The notes below the pieces were generated by a model. That model saw only the letters and a program-made list of their open reading frames with translations, did no database searches and was not told where the DNA came from. From Bacillota bacterium (GTDB lineage: Bacteria; Bacillota_H; UBA994; UBA5500): a stretch of DNA of 6,985 nucleotides. The stretch lies in the NCBI GenBank assembly GCA_012727835.1, contig JAAYGE010000250.1, forward strand, positions 1 through 6,985, read 5' to 3'. Made by a program: the position numbers and the translations under genes. Position 1 is the first letter of the stretch. Each line of letters begins with the position of its first letter. Shown piece after piece: positions 1-6,315 of the stretch.

Positions 1-3
1 CAA

Positions 4-10
4 AGGGGTG
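4..10 (+). promoter_or_regulatory. spoVG ribosome binding site
   Basis: AGGGGTG stands 6 bases before the GTG at 17. It decides the start: the alternative in-frame GTG at 8 lies inside this motif and so cannot use it. Confidence 0.6.
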
Positions 11-16
11 AAATAT

Positions 17-283
17 GTGATAATAACTGATGTGCGCATTCGGAAAATTAACACAGAAGGGCGCATGAAGGCGATAGTCTCCATTACGCTCGACGATGAA
101 TTCGTTATTCATGACGTGCGAGTAGTTGATGGAAATAACGGTCTATTCGTGGCTATGCCTAGTCGCAAAACGCCAGAAGGAGAGTTCCGGGATATCGCCC
201 ATCCAATCAACTCACAAACCCGCCAAAAACTACAGGAAGCGGTGTTGGCGGCATACGAGCGGGAAATTGCCAATGTATCTTAG
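17..283 (+). CDS. spoVG: SpoVG family nucleic-acid-binding regulator
   Basis: This 88-residue protein reads as SpoVG almost from end to end. Recognisable blocks are ITDVRIRKI at residues 3-11, [19 protein letters not shown] in the first half, the hallmark [21 protein letters not shown] in the middle, and then [12 protein letters not shown]. In Bacillus and Staphylococcus, SpoVG is a small cytoplasmic RNA/DNA-binding protein that affects septation, sporulation and virulence or capsule genes. That role is family knowledge and is not shown here. I chose the GTG at 17 because AGGGGTG (4-10) lies 6 bases upstream and because homologues begin two or three residues before TDV. The in-frame GTG at 8 would overlap that ribosome binding site. 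The promoter lies outside the window, and an intrinsic terminator follows immediately. Length matches the family (about 85-100 residues). Confidence 0.95.
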   Translation: MIITDVRIRKINTEGRMKAIVSITLDDEFVIHDVRVVDGNNGLFVAMPSRKTPEGEFRDIAHPINSQTRQKLQEAVLAAYEREIANVS

Positions 284-315
284 AGCCCAGTTCGGGCTCT
301 TTTTCTTTGTTTTTT
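282..315 (+). terminator. Intrinsic terminator after spoVG
   Basis: A perfect 7-bp stem, AGAGCCC (282-288) with GGGCTCT (294-300), closes a 5-base loop and is followed by a T-rich tract from 301 to 315. The left arm begins within the spoVG stop codon (TAG, 281-283), so a ribosome terminating there would physically cover it. It separates spoVG from the glmU unit, although some readthrough is likely in such gene clusters. Confidence 0.85.
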
Positions 316-341
316 GCGCCCCATGCACATTAGTATATAAT
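314..341 (+). promoter_or_regulatory. Probable sigma-A promoter for glmU
   Basis: A perfect -10 hexamer TATAAT lies at 336-341. The best -35 candidate is TTGCGC at 314-319, with a 16-base spacer; it matches the consensus only in TTG and lies at the end of the terminator T-tract. Transcription would start near 348, giving a leader of about 40 bases before the glmU TTG. The -10 box and its position between a terminator and a gene support the call. The -35 box is weak. Confidence 0.6.
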
Positions 342-373
342 AGTAACGGTAGAAGCGATGGAGTAAACCGGGG

Positions 374-379
374 AAGGAG
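374..379 (+). promoter_or_regulatory. glmU ribosome binding site
   Basis: AAGGAG lies 8 bases before TTG 388 and supports that unusual start. The nearby ATG at 380 is in another frame and does not open glmU. Confidence 0.75.
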
Positions 380-387
380 ATGAGCGT

Positions 388-1758
388 TTGCAAACGAGCG
401 CTATTATATTGGCCGCCGGTGCTGGTAAACGCATGCGATCGGACACTAATAAGGTGTTGCATAAGTTGTGCGGTAAGCCCATGGTGGAACATGTTATTGA
501 TGCTTGCCGCAGCATAGGCATATTCCAGTTCTACGTGGTCATCGGCAACGATGCGGAGCAGGTTAAGGAACAACTGGGTGATGGTTATACCTATGTGCTA
601 CAGAAAGAACAACTGGGTACCGGCCATGCGGCTCTGCAGGTTAGCCCCTACTACCAGAATGAACCCCACGTGTTTGTGCTCTGTGGTGATACACCGTTAA
701 TTACCGGAGACACTTTAAAGCGGATGCAGCAGATTCATAAAGAGACAGAGGCTGATGCTACTTTGCTTACCACAGTTCTTGCCGACCCGGGGGACTACGG
801 CCGGGTCGTGCGGGATGCGCAGGGCCAGGTTTGTGGCTTAGTGGAGGCGAAGGATGCTACAAGGGAACAATTGGCCATCAATGAAATTAACACGGGCTTT
901 TATTGCTTCCGAGCCAACCGGTTGTTTGCAGCTCTAGGAGAGCTGACCAATGACAATGCACAAGGTGAGTATTATTTGACCGATGTAATTGCGGCTATTT
1001 ACCAGGCCGGCGGTCGCGTAGCCAGCTGTCGGTTGGAGGATAGCCAGGAGGCATTAGGCATCAATGACCGGGTGCGCTTGGCCCAAGCAGAAGCTATATT
1101 GCGGCAAAGAATTCGTCAGCGGTTGATGCTGGAGGGCGTTACCTTTTTACAACCGGAGACTTGCCTAGTGGATGCGGGTGTGAGCATCGGACAAGATACC
1201 ATTATTTATCCGGGGGTTATTATTGAAGGCCAAACTACCATCGGCCGCAACTGTATTATTGGTCCCAATACCCATTTGGTCGATTGCCAGTTAGGAAATG
1301 GAGTGAGTATCGAGCACTCGGTGGCGCGCCAAAGCACCATTGGCGATGATTGTATAATTGGACCCTATGCCTACTTACGTCCTCAGACCGAGTTGGCTAC
1401 CGGCGTAAAAATCGGTGACTTTGTGGAACTAAAGAATAGCCAAATTGGCGCCGGTACTAAGGTTCCCCATTTGAGCTATGTGGGGGATGCGACGGTGGGT
1501 GCCGGTGTGAATATCGGTGCTGGGACTATTTTCGTTAACTATGATGGGCGCCAGAAGCACCGCACGGTGGTGGAGGATGGGGCCTTTATCGGCTGCAACA
1601 GCAATTTGGTTGCTCCGGTGCATATCGGGCAAGAAGCCTACGTGGCAGCCGGCTCGACCATTACGAAGGATGTTCCAGTTGATGCGTTAGCAATCGCCCG
1701 CTCCCGGCAGGAGAATAAAGAAGGCTGGGTAGCTAGAAGGCGGCAAAAAGAATCATAG
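388..1758 (+). CDS. glmU: Bifunctional GlmU: GlcNAc-1-P uridyltransferase / GlcN-1-P acetyltransferase
   Basis: GlmU acetylates glucosamine-1-phosphate with acetyl-CoA and then joins the product to UTP, making UDP-GlcNAc for peptidoglycan and teichoic acid synthesis in the cytoplasm. The 456 residues match the usual length. The N-terminal Rossmann-like uridyltransferase domain shows LAAGAGKRM (8-16), NKVLH (21-25), LGTGHA (76-81), the metal-binding Asp in CGDTPL (D101), VEAKDAT (152-158), NEINTGFY (165-172) and the Asn of GIND (N226). From about residue 255 a left-handed beta helix of hexapeptide repeats follows (for example [10 protein letters not shown] and [10 protein letters not shown]). 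It carries the acetyltransferase His in [10 protein letters not shown] (H361) and the NYDG motif (384-387). The start is TTG, backed by a strong ribosome binding site 8 bases upstream. prs follows after only 13 bases, implying cotranscription. No catalytic residue looks lost. Confidence 0.98.
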   Translation: MQTSAIILAAGAGKRMRSDTNKVLHKLCGKPMVEHVIDACRSIGIFQFYVVIGNDAEQVKEQLGDGYTYVLQKEQLGTGHAALQVSPYYQNEPHVFVLCGDTPLITGDTLKRMQQIHKETEADATLLTTVLADPGDYGRVVRDAQGQVCGLVEAKDATREQLAINEINTGFYCFRANRLFAALGELTNDNAQGEYYLTDVIAAIYQAGGRVASCRLEDSQEALGINDRVRLAQAEAILRQRIRQRLMLEGVTFLQPETCLVDAGVSIGQDTIIYPGVIIEGQTTIGRNCIIGPNTHLVDCQLGNGVSIEHSVARQSTIGDDCIIGPYAYLRPQTELATGVKIGDFVELKNSQIGAGTKVPHLSYVGDATVGAGVNIGAGTIFVNYDGRQKHRTVVEDGAFIGCNSNLVAPVHIGQEAYVAAGSTITKDVPVDALAIARSRQENKEGWVARRRQKES

Positions 1759-1762
1759 GGGG
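1758..1762 (+). promoter_or_regulatory. prs ribosome binding site
   Basis: The run GGGGG lies directly after, and partly within, the glmU stop codon, 9 bases before ATG 1772. It favours that ATG over the in-frame TTG at 1763, which would touch the run with no spacing. Confidence 0.6.
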
Positions 1763-1771
1763 TTGGCAACC

Positions 1772-2716
1772 ATGTCTATCTCACGGCCACTTAAATTATT
1801 TGCTTGCAACGCTAATCGAGTTTTATCGGAGGAGATAGCTGCATACTTAGATTTACCCTTGGGCGATTGCGAGGTAGGTCGCTTTCGTGATGGGGAGATC
1901 CAAATCCGTATTAATGAAAGCGTGCGCGGTTCTGATGTGTTCGTTATTCAGTCTACCTGTGCTCCTGTTAATGAAAACTTGATGGAGCTCCTGGTCACTA
2001 TCGATGCCCTGCGGCGGGCATCGGCCGACCGCATTACGGCCGTTATACCCTACTATGGTTATGCGCGGCAAGATCGAAAAGCTCGTTCCCGAGACCCGAT
2101 CACGGCCAAGTTGGTGGCCAACTTGCTTACCGTAGCCGGTGTGGATCGGGTAGTAACTATGGATTTGCATGCAGGACAGATTCAAGGGTTCTTTGATATC
2201 CCCGTCGATCATCTGCTTGCCATGCCCATTATTGCCGAATATTTTTCCAGCCTGGGGCTGGAAGATATGATTGTGGTTTCGCCCGATTTGGGGGGCGTTA
2301 CCCGGGCTCGCAGCTTGGCCGATCGGCTGGGTGTGCCGATAGCTATTGTCGATAAGTATCGCCCTGAGCCCAACGTGTCCCAAGTAATGCATATAATAGG
2401 GAAGGTGGCTAATAAGCGGGTCATTCTGGTGGATGATATTATCGATACGGCTGGTACCATCACCCAGGCGGCGCAGGCATTAATGGACAAGGGGGCCCTT
2501 GAGGTGTATGCTTGTTGCACCCATGGGGTGCTGTCCCCGCCGGCGTTGGAGCGATTAGCTGCTTCACCGATAAAAGAAGTGGTCATTACCAACACCATTC
2601 CCCTAAAGGACGAGAAGCGTATTCCATTGATTAAACAATTGTCGGTAGCTCCGTTGTTTGGACAAGCTATTAGTAATATCCATCGCGACCTTTCGGTCAG
2701 TACCTTGTTTGATTAA
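1772..2716 (+). CDS. prs: Ribose-phosphate pyrophosphokinase (PRPP synthetase)
   Basis: Prs transfers pyrophosphate from ATP to ribose-5-phosphate, making PRPP for purine, pyrimidine, NAD, His and Trp synthesis. The 314 residues from ATG 1772 match the class I enzyme (about 310-320). Visible are GRFRDGE (36-42), the ATP-binding flexible loop around [13 protein letters not shown] (98-110), the metal-binding [11 protein letters not shown] (131-141), the catalytic VDK (193-195), and the PRPP loop [10 protein letters not shown] (220-229). The C terminus ends in the typical DLSVSTLFD. Two deviations from memory of the family are visible. The second residue after the catalytic Asp is Tyr (DKYRP, usually DKRRP), and the N-terminal GNANPEL-like segment reads CNANRVL. 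Neither removes a known catalytic residue. The gene sits tightly between glmU and rplY, as in Bacillus. Confidence 0.97.
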   Translation: MSISRPLKLFACNANRVLSEEIAAYLDLPLGDCEVGRFRDGEIQIRINESVRGSDVFVIQSTCAPVNENLMELLVTIDALRRASADRITAVIPYYGYARQDRKARSRDPITAKLVANLLTVAGVDRVVTMDLHAGQIQGFFDIPVDHLLAMPIIAEYFSSLGLEDMIVVSPDLGGVTRARSLADRLGVPIAIVDKYRPEPNVSQVMHIIGKVANKRVILVDDIIDTAGTITQAAQALMDKGALEVYACCTHGVLSPPALERLAASPIKEVVITNTIPLKDEKRIPLIKQLSVAPLFGQAISNIHRDLSVSTLFD

Positions 2717-2718
2717 TG

Positions 2719-2726
2719 AGGAGGAG
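2719..2726 (+). promoter_or_regulatory. rplY ribosome binding site
   Basis: AGGAGGAG lies 8 bases before ATG 2735 and is a near-perfect anti-16S match. It is one of the strongest initiation sites in the window, fitting a ribosome-associated protein. Confidence 0.7.
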
Positions 2727-2734
2727 TGTAATAT

Positions 2735-3349
2735 ATGTCTATGTTAACAATTCAAGCGTCCATCCGTGAGGCTAAAGGGAAAGGTGCCGTCCAGCGCCTT
2801 CGCCAACAGGGCCTAGTTCCCGGTGTGGTTTATGGTGGTGCAGAAGGGCTTAATTTACCGATCCAACTCTCCCAGCGAGAGCTGAGCGCCGCCCTCACTA
2901 AAGACGCCGATAGTGCTTTCTTTACTCTACAGCTGGATGATGGCAGTACGCATTTGGTCTTGCCACGGGAAATACAATACAGTAAAATCAAACGCGACTT
3001 GCTTCATATCGATTTCCAGGTGGTTGCTCGCGATGAGGAGGTTAGAACCACCGTTCCAGTGCGTTTTGTGGGCGAGAATCAGGCCCCCTTGCAGTACGGC
3101 TTGTTAGAGATCGAACTTAAGGCCAAGCCCGCCCATGTGCCAGCAGGCTTTGACGTGGACATTAGCGGCTTGGAGGTTGGACAGACCATCACCGTGGCCG
3201 ATCTGGAGATACCGGCCGGTGTAGAGTTAATCAGCAGCCCGGAGGAAATGGTGGTCAGCGTCGTCGCCAGCACCCAGGAGCCGGTGGATGAAGAGGGCGA
3301 CGAGGAGGCCGAGGCCGCGGGCGAGACCGCTGAAGAACCGCAAGCATAG
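2735..3349 (+). CDS. rplY: 50S ribosomal protein bL25, long Ctc/TL5 type
   Basis: The 204-residue product is the two-domain form of bL25 that binds 5S rRNA at the central protuberance of the large subunit. In Bacillus it is the general stress protein Ctc. The N-terminal 5S-binding domain (about 1-94) shows REAKGKGAVQRLRQQGLVPGVVYGG (residues 11-35) and ends with the typical LLHIDFQ. The C-terminal TL5 domain (about 95-180) shows VPVRFVGE, DVDISGLEVGQTI and PAGVELISSPEEMV. A very acidic tail (DEEGDEEAEAAGE and after, 185-204) closes it. By comparison with remembered relatives, the segment after FVGE (residues 115-131) looks about five residues short and lacks the usual GGVLQ element. A strong ribosome binding site precedes ATG 2735. 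The gene follows prs by 18 bases and ends upstream of a terminator. Confidence 0.95.
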   Translation: MSMLTIQASIREAKGKGAVQRLRQQGLVPGVVYGGAEGLNLPIQLSQRELSAALTKDADSAFFTLQLDDGSTHLVLPREIQYSKIKRDLLHIDFQVVARDEEVRTTVPVRFVGENQAPLQYGLLEIELKAKPAHVPAGFDVDISGLEVGQTITVADLEIPAGVELISSPEEMVVSVVASTQEPVDEEGDEEAEAAGETAEEPQA

Positions 3350-3370
3350 TTGGAAGAAATCCCTGAGGCA

Positions 3371-3413
3371 AAGAGTGCAGCAAGTCTTGCTGTACTCTTC
3401 TTTTCCATTTTTT
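3371..3413 (+). terminator. Intrinsic terminator after rplY
   Basis: AAGAGTGCAGCAAG (3371-3384) pairs with CTTGCTGTACTCTT (3386-3399). All positions pair, with one G-U wobble; in practice the innermost pairs open into a loop. A T-rich tail follows (3400-3413). It should end the glmU-prs-rplY transcript 21 bases after the rplY stop codon. pth begins only 37 bases after the stem, so pth-mfd expression probably depends on partial readthrough. Confidence 0.85.
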
Positions 3414-3419
3414 AAATGG
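3405..3419 (+). repeat. Small inverted repeat between terminator and pth
   Basis: CCATTT (3405-3410) and AAATGG (3414-3419) form a perfect 6-bp inverted repeat around TTT. It overlaps the T-tail of the preceding terminator and ends two bases before the pth ribosome binding site. It may be a secondary hairpin or chance in an AT-rich stretch. No protein site is recognised. Confidence 0.4.
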
Positions 3420-3420
3420 C

Positions 3421-3428
3421 AGGGGAGG
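3421..3428 (+). promoter_or_regulatory. pth ribosome binding site
   Basis: AGGGGAGG lies 8 bases before TTG 3437. It settles the start: the in-frame ATG at 3416 precedes this motif, has no ribosome binding site of its own and would add seven residues not found in the family. Confidence 0.75.
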
Positions 3429-3436
3429 TATGCCAG

Positions 3437-3994
3437 TTGAAATTAATAGTCGGGTTAGGTAATCCGGGCCTCCGCTATAAGGATACTCGACACAATGTGG
3501 GTTTCCGAGTGATCAGCCAGTTGGCTAAGCTACATAAGATTAGAGTAAATGGCAGTTTAGGACCTGCCATCTATGGCCAAGGAGAAATTGCCGGGCAGCC
3601 GGTAATGTTGATGCAGCCCACCACTTTTATGAATCGCAGTGGTGCGGCGGTAAGTTATGCTTTGCGTCGGCGCTCCCTCCCTCTAGACCATATCCTGATT
3701 ATCTATGATGATTTAGATTTGCCCTTGGGCAAAATACGGTTGCGGGTCGCTGGCAGTGCCGGCGGCCATAAAGGCATGGAATCCATCATCAATGCCCTAG
3801 GGAGTCAGGAAATCAACCGTTTGCGGGTGGGCATCGGGCGCCCCGAGGGGATTGCAGTAGTCGATTATGTGCTGCAGCCCTTTACTAAGAATGAGCAGCC
3901 CGTGTTAGAAGAGGTGGTAGCCCGAGCCTGTGATGCTATAGCTCTGTGGGTAGAGCAAGGCCCGGAAGCGGCCGCATCCCGTTTTAATGGCTGA
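3437..3994 (+). CDS. pth: Peptidyl-tRNA hydrolase
   Basis: Pth cleaves the ester bond of peptidyl-tRNAs that drop off ribosomes, recycling tRNA. It is normally essential; the Bacillus orthologue is spoVC. The TTG start at 3437 gives 185 residues beginning with the family signature MKLIVGLGNPG (1-11). Key residues are N9, catalytic H19 in DTRHNVGF, MNRSG with N66, and D91 in YDDLDLPLGK. GSAGGHKGMESI (107-118) and VGIGRPEG (131-138) follow. The position that is Asn114 in the E. coli enzyme (GGHNG) is Lys112 here. This is not the catalytic His, but it contacts peptidyl-tRNA in known enzymes, so it may be a tolerated lineage variant. Length is normal. The gene lies between the rplY terminator and mfd, which starts 20 bases downstream, and the two are probably cotranscribed. 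Confidence 0.96.
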   Translation: MKLIVGLGNPGLRYKDTRHNVGFRVISQLAKLHKIRVNGSLGPAIYGQGEIAGQPVMLMQPTTFMNRSGAAVSYALRRRSLPLDHILIIYDDLDLPLGKIRLRVAGSAGGHKGMESIINALGSQEINRLRVGIGRPEGIAVVDYVLQPFTKNEQPVLEEVVARACDAIALWVEQGPEAAASRFNG

Positions 3995-4002
3995 TGAGGA
4001 TA

Positions 4003-4008
4003 GGGGGG
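4003..4008 (+). promoter_or_regulatory. mfd ribosome binding site
   Basis: GGGGGG lies 6 bases before GTG 4015, the start that gives the expected Mfd N terminus. Confidence 0.55.
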
Positions 4009-4014
4009 AATTAG

Positions 4015-5907
4015 GTGAAGAGGGTATTGGCTCTGCTAGAAAATAGCGCCGGCTGGAAGGAAATTGGACAGACGCTAGCAGCTAAAGATAATAATTTGCT
4101 GGTGTCGGGGGTCAGCGGTTCGGTAAAGAGTTTCTTAGCGGCCGCCCTATATGGCCAGCAGAATTCCAGTTTGCTCTATATCGCGCCTAGCTGGAGTTTG
4201 GCAGAAAAGGCCTGGAGCGATCTGCAGACCCTGTTGCCGGAGGAAGAGGTACTGCTCTTTCCCGTCCGGGAAAACCCCCTTTATGGTATAGCTGCTTCTA
4301 GCCCTGAGCTCATTGCCGAGCGACAAAAAACCCTTTTTGCCTTAAGCAGTGGGCAACGCTGTCTGGTGGTAACATCGGTGGAAGCGTTGTTATATCAGTT
4401 GCCCGCCCCTTCTGTCTTTAGCTCCCAGGGACTGAAACTTAGTTACGGTCAACAGTTTTCTTTGGAAGAGCTGACCCGCCTCTTAGTGCAAGGCGGCTAT
4501 GAGCGGGTGCATTTGGTGGAGCACCCCGGCCAATTTAGTCGGCGGGGTGGAATTGTAGATATTTATGGACCGGGCCACGATGGGCCTGTGCGTATAGAGT
4601 TCTTTGGTGATGAGATCGACCTCATTAAGGAATTCGATCTAACTAGTCAGCGTTCGCTGGAGAACGTGTCGAGCGTGCTGATTTTACCGGCACAGGAAAG
4701 TATTTGGCCGTCAGCGGCCAACGGGGCCGGGCTAGAGCGTCTACGGGCGGCCCTGGATAAGGCTATAAAAGCCAACCCGACTTTGGCTAGTCAGTTGACG
4801 GAGCATGTGGGGGCCGATTTAGAAAAGCTGCAAGAGGGAGCATTCTTCCCGGGTAAGGAGCGTTATTTACCCTTCTTTGTGGACCAGCCTTGGAGTCTAT
4901 TGGATTATTTGCCACCGGATGCGCAGGTGGTCATTGATGAGCCCACCAAGGTTTGGGAACAGGCGGAGCAGGATTATAAATTTTTCTTGGACGGCTTTAC
5001 CGACCTGTTGATCAATGGGCGCTTGTTGCCCGGACAGAAAGATGTGGCCTTTGAACCGGAGGAAATGTTGCGCCGCCTGCCCGCGGGCGGGAATTTGTTT
5101 TTGGCCCTCTTCCCCCGCCGACCGGCTCCCTGGGCGATTGACCGCCATTTAGCACTACAAACTAAATCGGTGCCTAATTTCCACGGCCAATCGGACTTTT
5201 TGCAGCAGGAAATAGATAGGCTTTTAGTCAATGATTACCATCTAGTGATTATGGGCGGCAATGAGGAGCAACAACAGCGGGTACGAGCCTACTTGCAGAG
5301 TGAGGCTATTGCCACCGAATTGGTATCTTTGACCGATACTGAAAGGGTAACGGCAGGAAAAGTTCATTTAGCCGCTGGTGATTTAGTCACCGGTTTCGAG
5401 CTACCCGATGCCCGCCTGTGTATTTTTGCCGCCAGTAATATTCTCAAGCGATTGCGGACCAGTAAGCCGGCCCGGTTGAGCAAGGCGGAAGGAGCCCGCC
5501 TCGCCGACTACCGGGATCTGGCGGTGGGCGATTATGTGGTGCACGTGCAGCACGGAATTGGCCAATATTTGGGGATAACCACCTTAGAAATTGATGGTGT
5601 ACAGCGAGACTACTTGCAGATTAAGTATGCGGGCGCCGACCGGCTCTATGTGCCTACCGACCAAATTGAACTTTTGCAGAAATACGTGGGGGCGGAAGGC
5701 AAAGCCCCTAAGATTTATAGTCTGGGCGGGGGCGATTGGCAGAATGTAAAGGCTCGCGTCAAACAATCGGTGCAGCAAATGGCTAAAGAGCTGTTGAGCC
5801 TTTACGCGGTACGGCAGAACACGGAGGGATATAGTTATCCCCCAGATAATGAATGGCAGGCCCAGATGGAGGCCCGTTTCCCATATCAGGAAACGACCGA
5901 TCAATAG
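4015..5907 (+). CDS. mfd: Mfd N-terminal fragment (UvrB-like module and RNA polymerase-binding domain)
   Basis: This 630-residue open piece ends at the premature TAG. It starts with the UvrB-like, non-hydrolysing domain, with a degenerate Walker-like loop SGVSGSVKS (31-39). It continues through FPVRENPLYG (82-91), ELIAERQKTL (98-107) and the diagnostic GGYERVHLVEHPGQFSRRGG (160-179) and PVRIEFFGDEID (191-202). The RNA polymerase-interacting domain spans about 500-558 (VGDYVVHVQHGIGQYLG, then YAGADRLYVPTDQIELL). It is followed by the linker helix region LGGGDWQNVKARVKQSV. The fragment stops just as the first translocase lobe begins (FPYQETTDQ). If made alone it could in principle still bind polymerase but could not move on DNA; that is an inference. 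Confidence 0.85.
   Translation: MKRVLALLENSAGWKEIGQTLAAKDNNLLVSGVSGSVKSFLAAALYGQQNSSLLYIAPSWSLAEKAWSDLQTLLPEEEVLLFPVRENPLYGIAASSPELIAERQKTLFALSSGQRCLVVTSVEALLYQLPAPSVFSSQGLKLSYGQQFSLEELTRLLVQGGYERVHLVEHPGQFSRRGGIVDIYGPGHDGPVRIEFFGDEIDLIKEFDLTSQRSLENVSSVLILPAQESIWPSAANGAGLERLRAALDKAIKANPTLASQLTEHVGADLEKLQEGAFFPGKERYLPFFVDQPWSLLDYLPPDAQVVIDEPTKVWEQAEQDYKFFLDGFTDLLINGRLLPGQKDVAFEPEEMLRRLPAGGNLFLALFPRRPAPWAIDRHLALQTKSVPNFHGQSDFLQQEIDRLLVNDYHLVIMGGNEEQQQRVRAYLQSEAIATELVSLTDTERVTAGKVHLAAGDLVTGFELPDARLCIFAASNILKRLRTSKPARLSKAEGARLADYRDLAVGDYVVHVQHGIGQYLGITTLEIDGVQRDYLQIKYAGADRLYVPTDQIELLQKYVGAEGKAPKIYSLGGGDWQNVKARVKQSVQQMAKELLSLYAVRQNTEGYSYPPDNEWQAQMEARFPYQETTDQ
5905..5907 (+). other. Premature in-frame TAG in mfd
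   Basis: The codon sits in [15 protein letters not shown], where relatives read [13 protein letters not shown] single T-to-A change from TTG (Leu) explains it. The frame is unchanged on both sides. Confidence 0.85.
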
Positions 5908-6315
5908 CGAGCCATTGAAGAAATTAAGCGAGATTTGGAGTCGCCGCGTCCCATGGATCGTCTTCTCTGTGGTGATGTGGGCTATGGTAAGACAGAAGTG
6001 GCGGTGCGGGCTGCTTTTAAAGTAGCTAGCTCCGGCAAGCAGGTGGCTGTTCTAGTACCCACTACCATCCTGGCCGAACAGCATTACACCACCTTCCGGG
6101 AGCGGTTCGCCGACTTTCCTTTGGAAGTAGGGATCCTATCCCGTTTCCGCACACCGGCGGAAAATAAAGAAACGGTGCGGCGCCTGTCCCAAGGATTGCT
6201 GGATGTGGTGGTCGGCACCCATCGCTTGCTACAAAAGGACGTAAAATTCTTCGATCTCGGCTTACTGATCATCGATGAGGAACAGCGTTTCGGGGTGGCC
6301 ATAAGGAACGCTTAA
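5908..6315 (+). pseudogene. mfd: Mfd middle fragment (first RecG-like translocase lobe)
   Basis: In the same frame as the N-terminal piece, this resumes directly after the TAG with [20 protein letters not shown]. It carries the Walker A motif GDVGYGKTE (5971-5997), [17 protein letters not shown] and the Walker B DEEQRFG (6274-6294). It ends at TAA 6313-6315 after the frameshift. The only nearby start is TTG 5935, which has no clear ribosome binding site, so independent translation is unlikely. Confidence 0.8.
6299..6302 (+). other. Apparent one-base deletion (frameshift) in mfd
   Basis: The sequence GTGGCCATAAGGAACGC would read GTG GCC CAT AAG GAA CGC, that is VAHKER, if one C were added to the CC at 6299-6300. 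As written it reads VAIRNA and hits TAA at 6313-6315. Confidence 0.85.

Noticed and set aside
1763..1765. TTG 1763 as the prs start
   Set aside because: It abuts the GGGGG run with no spacing. ATG 1772 has proper spacing and gives the normal protein.
1853..2392. Long open frame on the - strand inside prs (179 codons)
   Set aside because: It lies fully antisense to a strongly conserved gene, has no recognisable domain and is the kind of shadow frame expected opposite coding sequence. The same holds for - strand frames at 2209-2598, 280-573, 3079-3408, 5584-5904, 6321-6614 and 6711-6980.
3387..3417. Promoter for pth (TTGCTG ... TTAAAT)
   Set aside because: The elements match poorly, the spacing is 19 bases, the -35 lies inside the terminator stem and transcription would begin within the ribosome binding site.
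3416..3418. ATG 3416 as the pth start
   Set aside because: The ribosome binding site AGGGGAGG lies downstream of it, and the family N terminus MKLIVGLGNPG begins at TTG 3437.
5905..5907. TAG read as pyrrolysine or another recoded amino acid
   Set aside because: Relatives carry Leu here, the site is not a pyrrolysine-type active site, and TAG ends three other genes in the window.
5935..6315. Separately translated small translocase protein starting at TTG 5935
   Set aside because: It has no convincing ribosome binding site, starts mid-domain and ends at a frameshift. It is better explained as part of broken mfd.
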